A DNA stretch of 64,000 nt from Sipunculus nudus (GCA_026874595.1 CM049310.1:22110058-22174057), one strand, 5' to 3'. Positions 1-9,908 are shown, counted from the first letter of the stretch. Program-made: numbers and translations. Notes: generated from the sequence alone by a model not told the origin.

Positions 1-534
1 GATATATTTCACGCAGGCAGTCGGCGGAATAGCTCCTGCAACCTTTTGACGAGAAAGGTTTAGACTGCTTCACTAGTTGAAAATTATCCCGGGCAAAAAA
101 ATGCAGAAACCGGAACTGGGATGGACATTAATATTGTTAGTTTCATTTTCCTTTATGCTGAGTTTACATTAATGCACTTATTATTACACATACTGGTGCT
201 AATATTACATTATTGATTTGGTACCCAGATCAAACTAAATTTCAACTTGAAATACTCAAAAGCGGATAAATATTATACGGATATCAGACCAACGGAAACA
301 AGATTAGCGGATGACCAGAGAAATGTGGACTGACCCTTTGCCGACTAATGTAAGGTTTATATGAAAGCAACACGGCATGATTGTGATACAGGCACCGCAC
401 CAAGGACTCATTAAACGATCCATCCGACCGACTGCAGCATTCTCTCCAGAATTAGACTAACACAATGAACTGAATGACTGAATGAGCCACAAAGAGTCTT
501 AATTCAATAGTATTATTCAGCTATACGATAATTA

Positions 535-586
<52 letters not shown>

Positions 587-1335
587 CGTATATGTATGTA
601 CTTGACTTAACGCCTGCGTTTTCATGATTATATGTGGTCAAATAAAGTTTCTGTTATCCCACTTCTGAAAGTCGTTTTCGTTAGATGACAGTAAAACAAG
701 TGAGTGCAATTCAGCGACTGAAATAGTTAAAGCTTAAAAACTTTTACAAACATGTGCCACGAAATTCACTTTTATCGATTTTTCAGGTAGAATTAATTGT
801 ATAGTTGTATTTTTTTTGTATGAACCATCGGCATGGATTTAATGCTGACTAATTTAATACTAATTAATTGAAAATTTAATTGCTTATAAATACATATACA
901 TGTATCTTTATTGCGAAATTTAAGATTCTTCTCAGTAGTATCAACAAACTGGGAAATATTGACTGAGAAATCGTCCAGAAAAAAATCCAACTACCATATC
1001 CAAAGTTCATCACTTTCATTGTAATAATGTGCCAACCATTTTTGTACCCCTTGACACACCAGTTTAAGGGTACGTTTTTTGGCAAAAGAGAAACTTATTT
1101 GTATTTGAAATCATCACAAAAGCTGGTCACGTGCGACATTATGTTTTCATTTAATGTGGGAGATTGACATGTACCTTTTTGCTAAGCTTACGTTAATTGG
1201 AATCTATAGCAGGGATGGCAAAGTATTTGGTTATTGACTGTTTCTCTTTTTGTGCGTTAATTGGTCCATATGTATTACTTCTAAGCTAAGATTGAAAAAA
1301 GAAATATGAATATGGACAATAACTGATATAGCATT
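1..1335. other. non-coding, AT-rich stretch
   Basis: I see no gene here. The only clear structure is an (AT)n microsatellite at about 539-584. Short minus-strand open frames around 793-1085 have no signal peptide, domain or splice context and look accidental. Confidence 0.6.
539..584. repeat. (AT)n microsatellite
   Basis: Uninterrupted AT dinucleotides, about 23 units. Confidence 0.95.
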
Positions 1336-1592
1336 TGTTTCAGATGTCTCTATCATTGTGTGCAGCAATCTTGCATGTGTCTGTGTAGTCCTTGCATTGT
1401 CCGTTGCCGTGGGAGACGCGTGAGCCGGGCCGGCCTACGTATAGGTCTGACGTTTAGAGAGACAGAGCTCACGCTAATCTGAACTTTCTGGGCTGATCTA
1501 TATTCGTTTTGTTCTTTGGGAACGTGTGTATTATGTATTGTTGGGTTCTTTGCATTGTTCGTGAAATAGAAGTTTCCAGGCTTTGGGGTGAA
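1336..1592 (+). mobile_element. truncated LTR fragment, same family as the solo LTRs
   Basis: The segment starts TGTTTCAGATGTCT, a diverged form of the TGTTACAGATGTCT start of the LTR at 62782. It carries the same landmarks in order: GGGCCGGCC, then the GGGTTCTTTGCATTGTTCG block and CTTGGGGTGA. It stops abruptly at 1592, just before the region that holds the TATA box in the other copies, where the Gmr1-like LTR begins. Only about 257 of some 900 bp are present, and no continuation is visible beyond 7587. Confidence 0.65.
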
Positions 1593-1774
1593 TGTCACAA
1601 GTGATTTTCTTGTTTTAATAATACGGGAGAGAGCGTCTTGTGTTCACGTGCAGCTATTACGTTGACTACACGCACCGGGGCGAAATCAAGGAACCATGTA
1701 AAGCGATTGGGCACAATACCAAAGGCTTGAGACACAGTGACCGGGTCTTGAACCAAAAACACTTGAATATTGTT
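1593..1774 (+). repeat. 5' LTR, first part (upstream of inversion)
   Basis: Begins TGTCACAAGTGATTTTC and matches 6883-7064 nearly base for base. Identity ends at ACTTGAATATTGTT, where integrase sequence in reverse orientation starts. The remainder of this LTR lies at 3982-4730 on the opposite strand. Confidence 0.85.
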
Positions 1775-1789
1775 TGGTCTCAGGATCTA
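1772..1789 (-). repeat. 18-bp inverted duplication at inversion breakpoint (left)
   Basis: The minus strand reads TAGATCCTGAGACCAAAC, identical to 4733-4750 on the plus strand. The same integrase codons (…DPETK) therefore occur at both inversion junctions, in opposite orientation. Confidence 0.85.
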
Positions 1790-1931
1790 TTGTTTCTGCT
1801 GTCCAGATTTCCTGTAGTACAACCATGGGACCACGAACGGTTCTCTCATAAAGCAATTCAAACGGTGAAAAGCCTAAACTTTCATTCGGAGCCTCTCTTA
1901 CTGCGAAGAGCAAAGCGGGTAGATACTTGTC
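1775..1931 (-). pseudogene. integrase, distal part of core-to-C-terminal linker (fragment)
   Basis: Minus-strand translation has the conserved gypsy integrase stretch KYLPALLFAVREAP, followed by ESLGFSPFELLY and an RTVRGP motif, which follow the DDE glutamate in this family. It continues the frame at 2650-3558, from which it is separated by an inserted block of about 0.7 kb. It stops at the inversion breakpoint after DPETK; the next residues are found on the plus strand from 4751. Reading past 1775 enters LTR sequence. Confidence 0.8.
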
Positions 1932-2649
1932 TCGGCCCAAGACGTGTGATTCCGATCCGTTCTGCTCCTCTCCGTCAACAACGTCTTGGGAACGACCCTT
2001 AGGAAAACGCCTTGTAAGGTTCCAAATAGGAGACCCCTTTGGAATCGTATAATTGACATTTCAAGCGGTGTCAACATAAAATAATTACCTTTTTGTTGTC
2101 TTTGGATGTTTTATAAAACATCTGCAAAGTATTGGCACCAAAATATTGCTCAATAGCCCTACTTATCCATAATTTTGCCAAGCGCTGATGTGTTTACATA
2201 GAGAACAAGCCGCCATGATTACATTAAGTGACCCACAGTCCTTTGCAACGGGATTTAGACTGGGAACCCGCTCTGATCTTATCGCTGTTTGAACTGGAAA
2301 AAGCGGGCGATAATAGATGTCGGTGGCGGGTACCAGTCGATCAACGTCCGCTCATTACAAATTCTTGTATATTGTTATGTTTAAATCACCGCGGGCTTAC
2401 AAGGATCGTTAGGGAATATATTACGTCAATATATTAAGGTAAGAACGTGGTAAAGTTGCCAGAAAGACCCGTTTACTACCAAAGACACTAACGGATGCAT
2501 TTTGGTGTGTATATTTAGTAGTTTTAAGAGTTTTTTTGGTGCCTTCTACCAGTGTCTACCATTTCACCATTACAAGGCCTAACTGTACAGGCCATTCCCA
2601 CAACTGTGATCGTCACAGTTGTGGATCCGCAACAAGGTAAATACCTGTC
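1932..2649. mobile_element. unidentified insertion within integrase
   Basis: About 0.7 kb separates two parts of integrase. It is flanked by the near-identical 14-mers GGTAGATACTTGTC (1918-1931) and GGTAAATACCTGTC (2636-2649), two mismatches apart, which could be an aged target-site duplication or simply the same integrase codons carried on each side. Near its right end lies a perfect 27-bp palindrome (2598-2624). I recognise no protein domain in it and cannot assign a class. Confidence 0.5.
2598..2624. repeat. perfect palindrome (12-bp arms, 3-nt loop)
   Basis: Arms CCACAACTGTGA and TCACAGTTGTGG around the loop TCG. It could form a hairpin or be the fused ends of an inserted element. Confidence 0.9.
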
Positions 2650-3610
2650 CAAATCTCTGGGTTGCTCTGCACAGAGCCGTTTAAGCATAGTTTTAAGCGT
2701 ACCATTGAAACGCTCGACAATGCCGTTGCAGATTGGATGGTAAGGACTTGTCGTCAAAGATTTGATTGATAGTAGCCTGCATACTTCCTGCATAATGCTG
2801 GAGGTGAACTGACTACCCAAATCAGTTAAAATTTCCCTGGGGACCCCTACACGGGAATACACTTCCACCAAAGCTTCAGCGACTTCTTCAGTCGTTATAC
2901 CCTTCAGCGGGACTGCTTCGGGGTACCGCGAGGAAAAGTCAACGATAGTCAGTATATACCTGTAACCACGTTCGGATACAGGTTTTATAAGACCAACTAA
3001 ATCCAATGAAATTCTTTGGAATGGAACTTGTATGATTGGTAGTTTACCCAGGGGCGCTTTTGATACTTTACCTTTAGCGATCGTACGCTGGCATATGTCA
3101 CAAGACCTGCAGAAATTTGCAACATCCTCCATAATCCCTGGCCAGTAAAACTGAGTAGTGATCCTCTCTTTAGTCTGAGTTATACCCTGATGCCCTGCTA
3201 GGAGAGACTCGTGTGCTAACCGCATAACGTGCTCTCGGTACTTCTTGGATACTACTAATAGTCTGGGCCCTATCAATGTGCCAGGATTTTCAGGATCCCT
3301 ACGTTGGCGACATGACCAGCCTTGATGGATAAGCCACTTGTATTTTATGCTCTTGTCATCATCGAATCGTTTAGCCTTTTCCCACAAATGCGCTAGACAA
3401 GGATCTTGTTTCTGAGCGAGAGCGAAATCTACAGGTTCAACTTGTGGTAAAGACTTGATGGTTTTCAGGGGCCTAACGGGTTGCCAGGCTTTTTCTGACT
3501 GTGCCCTAGTCACGACTGCCTGAACCTGCGGGTCAGGAAGCTTATCAGGTGTCCACAATATGTCTGGATCATTTGGGCCTCTAGCACCAGGGACATTACC
3601 AATATGTCAA
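2650..3610 (-). pseudogene. Ty3/gypsy integrase (HHCC zinc finger and DDE core), interrupted
   Basis: The frame reads from about 3558 down to 2650. It starts with a linker (DKLPDPQ). The HHCC zinc finger follows, with HESLLAGH (about residues 117-124) and CRSCDIC (about 150-156). The RNase H-fold core has D in ISLDLVG, D in LTDLGSQF and E in NGIVERFNG, so the DDE triad is present. Integrase inserts the retroelement cDNA into host DNA in the nucleus. The frame is lost where the 1932-2649 insertion begins, just after RYLP. It sits directly downstream of the PBS region with no gag or protease, consistent with an internal deletion. The minus orientation results from the inversion. Confidence 0.88.
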
Positions 3611-3961
3611 TTACCATTACCAAAGGTCATATATTGGGTCAGAAACACACAGTGCTTCTACAGGTCAGACCAGGAAAGGGGTATCTACCTCTAAGTTTAG
3701 GTATATCAATTACAATATATACCAAAAGGCAATCTGAATTATCTAGGTCAAAACATAAACACAACTACAATACATTTAAAAACCAAATAACATCTTAATT
3801 ATTCAGGCAAAAATATAACCTAATTGATTTAATTAGGTCCAAGTCTGCGGCCTTGTATGAGCACAGTTCAAGTTATGATGGTCCAAATTTTTTCAACACC
3901 GAAATGACACCGCGGAAATACTACTTAATGTAATTCTAGCAGTTTCAGTAGAAATAACCGG
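3611..3961. other. residual 5' internal region of the LTR element
   Basis: About 350 bp between PBS and integrase. Canonical elements carry gag and protease here. I find no zinc knuckle (CCHC), no DTG/DSG protease motif and no long open frame, so these genes appear deleted. Confidence 0.6.
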
Positions 3962-3979
3962 ATCTCGGTAGGACCTCCA
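3962..3979 (-). other. primer binding site complementary to tRNA-Gln
   Basis: The minus strand reads TGGAGGTCCTACCGAGAT, two bases (AC) after the LTR end at 3982. Its complement, ATCTCGGTAGGACCTCCA, fits the T-arm/acceptor 3' end of animal tRNA-Gln plus CCA. The tRNA identity is assigned from memory of eukaryotic tRNA-Gln. Confidence 0.75.
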
Positions 3980-3981
3980 GT

Positions 3982-4096
3982 TGTCACGAGAACATTATCC
4001 GGTAAGAAACTGCACAAAACCAAATCTTTGGAGTAAAAAATGTTTATTCAAATGTAATAACTCAAACTTCAAACCCCTCAAAAGGAAAGGCTATAC

Positions 4097-4144
<48 letters not shown>

Positions 4145-4730
4145 TACCAATACCTCTCTTGAAATTTACTCTAACAAGAAGGAAATAGTAAACCCGGGAG
4201 AGCAGTCATTTTGCGAGCGATAATTAAGCCCATAGCTTTGGTGAACCATGTGTTCAACAAGTCCACATGCAACCCAAAATGAACAGTTCTGCAATTTTCC
4301 CTATATATAGTATCTTCACAGCTAAAGTTCAACCGCGTTATATTCAAGCACAGCACAAGAAGGTTCCAAATGATAATATATGTAATTCACTGTTCTGGGT
4401 TTTCCACCGATGAAGAAGGCACGAGGCAAGTCTATTCACAGAGTTGTTTGTTTTCAATGAATAATAGCGCATGAATGTTTCAGTAAAATGTCATTTGGGC
4501 GAACTCCATATTCATGAAGCAGCGGTAGCTGTAGAAATTCACAAAGCTTACGTTTCGAATGAAAAACCGCCATCGTTGCTGCTCCTGGACGAGCGAAGCT
4601 TCCCTGTACACTCTGCCATGTTTGTCTCCCCGTGAGGTACCTGTGCCCCTCAGTGCGTGCGTGCGTGCGTGTCTCCCCGCGTTCTCTGTAGGCTCCGCCG
4701 AGGCTTCCTCCGAAGTTACCCGTACTCGCC
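3982..4730 (-). repeat. 5' LTR, second part (inverted, 3' terminal portion)
   Basis: The reverse complement of 4249-4730 matches 7101-7586 of the 3' LTR closely. The LTR end in minus orientation is ...CGTGACA at 3982, giving TGTCAC...GTGACA terminal inverted repeats with the start at 1593. The 267 bp at 3982-4248 has no counterpart in the truncated 3' LTR. It contains an (AT)n tract (about 4098-4139) and an AATAAA on the minus strand (4043-4048), a plausible polyadenylation signal. About 36 bp of LTR (equivalent of 7065-7100) is missing at the junction near 4731. Confidence 0.85.
4098..4139. repeat. (AT)n microsatellite within LTR
   Basis: About 20 AT units inside the inverted 5' LTR portion. 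Confidence 0.9.
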
Positions 4731-4732
4731 TC

Positions 4733-4750
4733 TAGATCCTGAGACCAAAC
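4733..4750 (+). repeat. 18-bp inverted duplication at inversion breakpoint (right)
   Basis: TAGATCCTGAGACCAAAC, inverted copy of 1772-1789. LTR sequence lies immediately to its left and continuing integrase to its right. Confidence 0.85.
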
Positions 4751-5204
4751 TTGTCTATCAGTACGTCTTGGATCTTAAAGACCGCTTAGAAAGTACGTGT
4801 GAGCTTGCTCGACAAAACCTAGAGAAAGCCACTAGCAAACACAAAAGCTTGTATGATCGTCGAACAAAACCTCGTAGGCTAGATATAGGTGACAAAGTGT
4901 TGATACTGCGCCCTACAGATACAAACAAACTGTTAATGCAGTGGAAAGGGCCTTTTCAAGTTACAGGGAAGGTAGGTCAAAATGACTACTTTGTAGACAT
5001 CAACGGTACTAGAAAGGTGTATCATATCAACATGCTAAAAAAGTACCACACGAGGGACATCGTAGCGCTAGTTTTGCTGGATGTAGTCACAGGAAACTAT
5101 GAACTGGGTGATTGTGTACCAGTGGCTGGAGCATCCAGGGCCATTGGAAAAAAACCCTTATTCCAGCGTAGAAATAGGTGGCAGTTCAGATCAGGACATT
5201 TATG
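4733..5204 (+). pseudogene. integrase C-terminal (GPY/F) domain
   Basis: Plus-strand frame from the inversion breakpoint (DPETK) onward. It holds the basic helical linker, DRRTKPR and then the chromatin/DNA-binding GPY/F module (WKGPFQV ... VYHINMLKKYH), the usual end of gypsy integrases. An in-frame ATG at 4657 lies in LTR sequence, so the open frame 4657-5205 is a chimera made by the inversion and its first 25 or so residues are not integrase. An acidic tether follows and ends at a stop near 5204. Reverse transcriptase follows downstream, so integrase is N-terminal to RT in this polyprotein. Confidence 0.85.
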
Positions 5205-5299
5205 AGTCCCTGGTCGTTGGGATAGAACATTGCTCTTTGTCCAAAAGGAAGAGTTTAGAGATGTACAGATTAACCCAGATTTGTGTACCAAACAAAGTT

Positions 5300-6055
5300 C
5301 AAAGGTATTCAGTTTAGTAGAAGAATACTCAGATATTTTAACTGATGTCCCAAAGAAATAAAACGTAGTCCAGTGTGATATCGATTTGTCAAGTTCAGAT
5401 CCAATTAGGTAAAGGCCGTACCCTATTCCGCATTCAATGCAGGATGTTGTAAAGAAAGAAGCAGATGACATTGAAAATGGGGATTATTGAAAGGTCACAG
5501 TCTGCCTATGCTCATCCGATAGTCCTTGTAAACAAAAAGGATGGCTCAAAAAGATTTTGTATAGACTTTCGGAAACAAAATAGAGTAACAATTTTCGACC
5601 CAGAACCCATTCCAAATCCAGAAGAAATGTTTGTCAAATTAGCACGTAGTAGCTATTTTAGCAAACTAGATCTAACAAAGGGTTACTGGCAGATACCTCT
5701 GTCGGAATCTGCAAAACCACTGACTGCTTTCATTTCACCAGATGGGCTTTTCCAGTTTAAATACATGCCCTTTGGGCTCGTGAATGCCCCAGCGGTATTT
5801 ACGCGTATGATGCGGATACTGTTTGGTCATATGGACGGCGTCGTGAACTATATTGACGATATTCTGATATTTTCCAACTCTTGGGAGGAGCACCTCAGTA
5901 AGGTGAAACAAGTCCTAGAGTCATTGAGGAGAGCTAATCTGGCTGCCCGGCCGTCAAAATGTTACTTTGGGTATATGACCTTAGAGTTTTTGGGACATAA
6001 CGTAGGCGAGGGATCGCTGAGAACAAACCCCTCTGGTAAAGAAAATAGAAAGTAG
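5300..6055 (+). pseudogene. Ty3/gypsy reverse transcriptase
   Basis: The RT copies the element RNA into DNA in cytoplasmic particles. The N-terminal tether (EEYSDILTDVP, about 5318) is broken by stops near 5358 and 5407; from 5465 the frame is open. Visible blocks are YAHPIVLVNKKDGS, FCIDFRKQN, FSKLDLTKGYWQIPL (first catalytic Asp), the FGLVNAPAVFTRMM block and the YIDDILIFS box with the catalytic Asp pair. A frameshift near 6030-6040 ends the frame, and the continuation is at 6081 in another frame. No start is inferred, because this is an internal part of a polyprotein. Confidence 0.92.
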
Positions 6056-6660
6056 CTCTCGACCAAAAACCAAGAAGGAAGTGAAATCATTCTTAGGCCT
6101 TGTTGGGTATTACCGAAAATTTGTGCCCCTGTTTTCTGAAATCGCAACACCGCTGACCGATTTAGTCAAGAAGGGTAGGCCAGACAAGGTAAAGTGGGAA
6201 CAGGTCCATGAAACAGCGTTTTTGGCACTAAAAAGAGCTCTAGAACAACCCCCAATTCTCAGGTTACCGGACTTCCAAAACCCTTTCGTGCTGCAAACCG
6301 ATGCGTCATCAACAGGACTAGGGGCTGTCCTATTGGAGGAAATTGAGGGGGAATGTTTCCCGATTGCATACGCAAGCCGTAAATTGCTTCCACGAGAGCA
6401 AAACTATTCCACCATAGAACGGGAATGCTTGGCCATTATATGGGCCATACAGAAATTTGACTTTTACTTGTACGGACGCAGTTTTGAACTGCGCAGGGAC
6501 CACAAACCCTTAGCATATATAAACCAGGCCAAAGTCATAAACCGCAGGATCATGCGCTGGGCTATGCTCTTGCAGGAGTACAGATTTCGCTAGGATACTG
6601 TATCAGGTCGCCAGAACAGTGGTCCAGATTTTTTAAGCCGTATCTAAAATGGTGAAAGAT
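6056..6660 (+). pseudogene. RT thumb/connection and RNase H
   Basis: Open from 6081 to 6593 in the frame following the RT frameshift. It begins with the VKSFLGLVGYYRKFV connection block. RNase H follows, with QTDASSTGLGAVL (Asp), ERECLAIIWAI (Glu) and RRDHKPLAYI (Asp). It degrades the RNA strand during reverse transcription. A stop interrupts it near 6591, and a recognisable tail (NSGPDFLSR) continues in another frame to about 6640. It is the last domain before the polypurine tract, which confirms that no integrase follows RNase H here. Confidence 0.9.
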
Positions 6661-6866
6661 GTTTTTCATTTGAATTATTTGCCAGTTCAGTTGTTGTTAA
6701 GGTTAAATTGATAAAGCAAATGTGTAATGTTGCATATCAGTGACAACTGGATACGGAGTAACTGATCCTATGTATTTATATCAGTTATTTTCTAAACAAT
6801 GTTTAATAGAAATGTCTTTATGAACAAATTCAATTCGTACTAGTATGCTCGGCTATAGCAGCCTCT

Positions 6867-6882
6867 AAAAGAGGGGAGAGAA
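6867..6882 (+). other. polypurine tract
   Basis: AAAAGAGGGGAGAGAA directly abuts the TG of the 3' LTR at 6883. This is the expected plus-strand primer site of an LTR retrotransposon. Confidence 0.85.
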
Positions 6883-7586
6883 TGTCACAAGTGATTTTCT
6901 TGATTTAATAATACGGGAGAGAGCGTCTTGTGTTCACGTGCAGCTACTACGTTGACTACACGCACCGGGGCGAAAGCAATGAACCGTGAAAAGTGAGTGG
7001 GCACAATACCAAAGGCTTGAGACACAGTGACCGGGTCTTGAACCAAAAACACTTGAATATTGTTAGAAAAGCTAACAAATGCCCGGCTTAACTTTAGAGA
7101 CGAGTTACGGGTAACTTCGGAGGAAGCCTCGGCGGAGCATACAGAGAACGCGGGGACACACACACGCACGCACGCACGCACTGAGGGGCACAATACCTCA
7201 CGGGGAGACAAACATGGCAGAGTGTACAGGGAAGCTTCGCTCGTCCAGGAGCAACAACGATGGCGGTTTTCCATTCGAAACGTAAGCTTTGTGAATTTCT
7301 ACAGCTACCGCTGTTTCATGAATATAGAAAGTTTGCCCAAATGACATTTTACTGAAACATTCACGCGCTATTATTCATTGAAAACAAACAACTCTGTGAA
7401 TAGACTTGCCTCGTGCCTTCTTCATTGGTGGAAAACCCAGAACAGTGAATTACATATATTATCATTTGGAATCTTCTTGTGCTGTGCTTGTATATAATGC
7501 TGTTGAACTTTGGCTGTGAAGATACTATATATAGGGAAAATTGCAGAACTGTTCATTTTGGGTTGCACGTGGACTTGTTGAATACA
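6883..7586 (+). repeat. 3' LTR, truncated
   Basis: Starts TGTCACAAGTG. It matches 1593-1774 and then the reverse complement of 4249-4730. Homology ends near 7586 (after CTTGTTGAATACA). The terminal 267 bp seen in the 5' LTR, with its (AT)n and GTGACA end, are missing, so no target-site duplication can be read. A CTATATATAGGG near 7527 may be the LTR TATA box. Confidence 0.85.
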
Positions 7587-8897
7587 AACTAACTTTATCT
7601 TTCTTTCATATTCATAGTTTGATCATAAATAATCACCGGGTTACATGCGGAGAATTTTATTACACTGGTATATTAATTTATAACTATGAGTGAGGTTCCA
7701 AACTTCCGCTTTGCGGAGAAACTAAGGTGCCGTAATGAGCAAAACTTCAGTTCTGTCTCTCAATTAAATTTGAGATTATATCTCTCCATTCAACCGTTGG
7801 TCTTACTAAAGCAAAGCTCAAATGCGCTCATTAGCAAAATAAAAAATGCCTTAATTTAGAATCACACTTTGTACATGATAGTATAGAATATCACCGTTTA
7901 TCACCCGGGCATGCAACAGGCGTACCCGCCCCTGAAAAATCTATTTGTTTCCTAGGGGCACTAATTACGTAATTTATCCGAGCACGAGAAAAGCTTTGAT
8001 AAATATGCCAACTGCTGTTTTGTTTAAAATGTCTTAATCCCGATTTAGTTACAGGACCTAAATGTATAGCAGACACCCTGGACTCCTGCCGGGCACCAAC
8101 AAATCAATCTGCATTTAAATCTGCTGTTCGTGAATAGGTTTGGCTCATATGGCATGTTAGGCATGGCGATGACTTCGCGTTTCAACATTACACATGGTTC
8201 AGCTGAAGTCTGTCTAGACTTGCACCCTGTCCTCGCCATGGTTTTTCCACTTTAATAAAAATTAGGATGTTAAAGACATGCAAGTTTGATCAAATGCGAG
8301 TTTAAAGACAATCTGGAAAAAAATCACACTTACATGCAGGCTGTCGAGAACACAATTCCTCCTCACCACCCTTACACAGACTGATTTTTTTTTTTTTTTT
8401 TGCGAGAGAGTGTCAGAGGAAAGGGGAAAACTTTGAAAAGACCCAACAGAGAGTGATATTCACATATGAATATAAAGCAAAATGATAGATTTCTCGGGCG
8501 CTTTTATTCAGAAATCATTGCGGGCTATGATTTTTACAGGTTTTCGATGAAAATTTCATAGGATGAGGCGACAACATTATAGACATCGGAGAATTGTTTT
8601 GCTAAACTGAAAAAATGCACATGATAACAAAAGGAAATTTATCGAAATTTTATCATTTTATTTTCTTGATAGAAATGTCAAAGCGGCTGGAGTTCAAAAT
8701 CATTATATTTCTAATGGAATAAAATAAATGATTTTTGGTGCTGTGAGTGAAAATTGACGCGCGGTACATGAGAAACAAACACTTAATTTGAACGGAACAA
8801 GCGTTCATAGAAACTTCAACTTGTATATACCACATATATTGTACATAATGGATCAGCCTTGTGATTAAGTAGAGTCCTCGGTATCGAGTGCATATAT
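7587..8897. other. non-coding stretch
   Basis: No gene recognised. A T17 run is at 8385-8401. Short open frames (for example 8653-8928 minus) have no supporting features. Confidence 0.6.
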
Positions 8898-9670
8898 TGT
8901 TACAGGTGCTCTTTTTATTATGTGACACGGGCGTAACTCAATTTGCAGCGCTCTTGCCTGGCCGCTTGTTACATTCTATGTTTAATCCCTACCGGTTGAA
9001 CTCTTGTTGTCCTGCTGGCTTGGTCGTGAGTCACGTGTATACCATGGTGTGTGGAGACACGCAGCGGTTTTTCTAGGGAATTTCCTGAAACGCGTGTTTA
9101 CTGTTGAGTAGGGTGCTTATCGACTGTTCGAGAAGTGGAAACTTCCCGGCGGGCTATGTGAAGGTATATAAAGGGGCTGATTTTTAGAACCAGAGGGCAG
9201 ACAGCAGAGCAGATTCCAGCGGACGCAGAAGCGTGTGTCAGATTCTAAGACCATATACATTTTCAAAGACTTTCTCCTGGATTTTATACATTTGGACTTC
9301 AGTTTACTTTCTGGGTTGTTGCAAGAACTTTCCACAGGACTGTCATTCTCCGAGAGTTTACATTTAAAGGACTTATCGTGGTGACGGTATTTTTATCCAG
9401 GTACTGTACCAATATCTTTCTGTGTGATTGTATTGACTTGTTGCTATAACGCTGTTTTACTGTATCATTTTATTGATTCAGTGTATTGTATTGTTAGGGT
9501 TGTTTTAAGAATAAATTATAGTTATTTGTTAACAAAAAAACCAATGACTTCTTTATTCATTCCCCTAGACATTTCACGCTGCCTAGTGTTACAGAATCTG
9601 ATTTTTCTTTATCTCCATTACAAAATTTGTGTTCATCACGCATACGTGATCTGTTTATATTAGGTTCCGT

Positions 9671-9674
<4 letters not shown>
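8898..9674 (+). mobile_element. solo LTR, copy A
   Basis: 777 bp with terminal inverted repeats TGTTAC...GTAACA, flanked by ATATAT on both sides (8892-8897, 9675-9680), which may be a target-site duplication in AT-rich sequence. It has a TATA box (TATATAAA, 9165-9172) followed by a transcript-start-like region, and AATAAA (9510-9515). No PBS, polypurine tract or coding region is attached, so it is a solo LTR. Homologous to 62782-63676 and, reversed, 18029-18934, but shorter and more diverged in its 5' part. Confidence 0.85.

Positions 9675-9717
<43 letters not shown>
9675..9717. repeat. (AT)n microsatellite
   Basis: Abuts the 3' end of solo LTR copy A. Confidence 0.95.
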
Positions 9718-9718
<1 letters not shown>

Positions 9719-9764
9719 TTTTTTCATAGTTTATAAATTGGTTTTTAGTACATGAAAGAGCAAT

Positions 9765-9908
9765 CCTTCTAATCTCGGCCTGATATCTCGAGTTCTTACC
9801 TTTAAGGACGAGTACCGTACTACAAGTCCGAGTCTAGGACCCTCGAGTCCAAGTCCCTTGGAAAGTGGACTTAGTCCAGTTCTGGACTCGGGTCCGCCAT
9901 CACTGGGT
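9765..9908 (-). repeat. possible MITE fragment rich in GGACTC/GAGTCC words
   Basis: Many short inverted copies of GAGTCC/GGACTC occur (CGAGTCCAAGTCC, GGACTTAGTCC, GGACTCGGGTCCGCC). The right edge reads CCATCACTGG, whose reverse complement CCAGTGATGG resembles a hAT-type terminus. No left end is found, so it is at best a fragment. Confidence 0.35.

Larger units (their letters stand above)
1593..7586 (+). mobile_element. decayed Gmr1-like Ty3/gypsy LTR retrotransposon with internal inversion
   Basis: One element spans this interval. It has LTR sequence at both ends (182 bp direct repeat 1593-1774 / 6883-7064), a primer binding site (3962-3979, minus), integrase, reverse transcriptase, RNase H and a polypurine tract (6867-6882) abutting the 3' LTR. 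Integrase precedes RT, as in the Gmr1 group and unlike canonical gypsy (RT-RH-IN). The block from about 1775 to 4732 is inverted: it carries the rest of the 5' LTR, the PBS and most of integrase on the minus strand. No gag or protease frame fits into the roughly 350 bp between PBS and integrase. Stops, a frameshift, an insertion and a truncated 3' LTR make it non-autonomous. It is a relic in the host genome, and no intact coding capacity remains. Confidence 0.85.

Noticed and set aside
1640-2002. 120-codon plus-strand open frame
   Set aside because: It crosses LTR sequence, the inversion junction and the antisense of integrase; it is a shadow of the retroelement.
4657-4732. ATG-initiated N-terminus of the 4657-5205 frame
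   Set aside because: This part is LTR sequence in reverse orientation joined to integrase by the inversion, not a true protein start.
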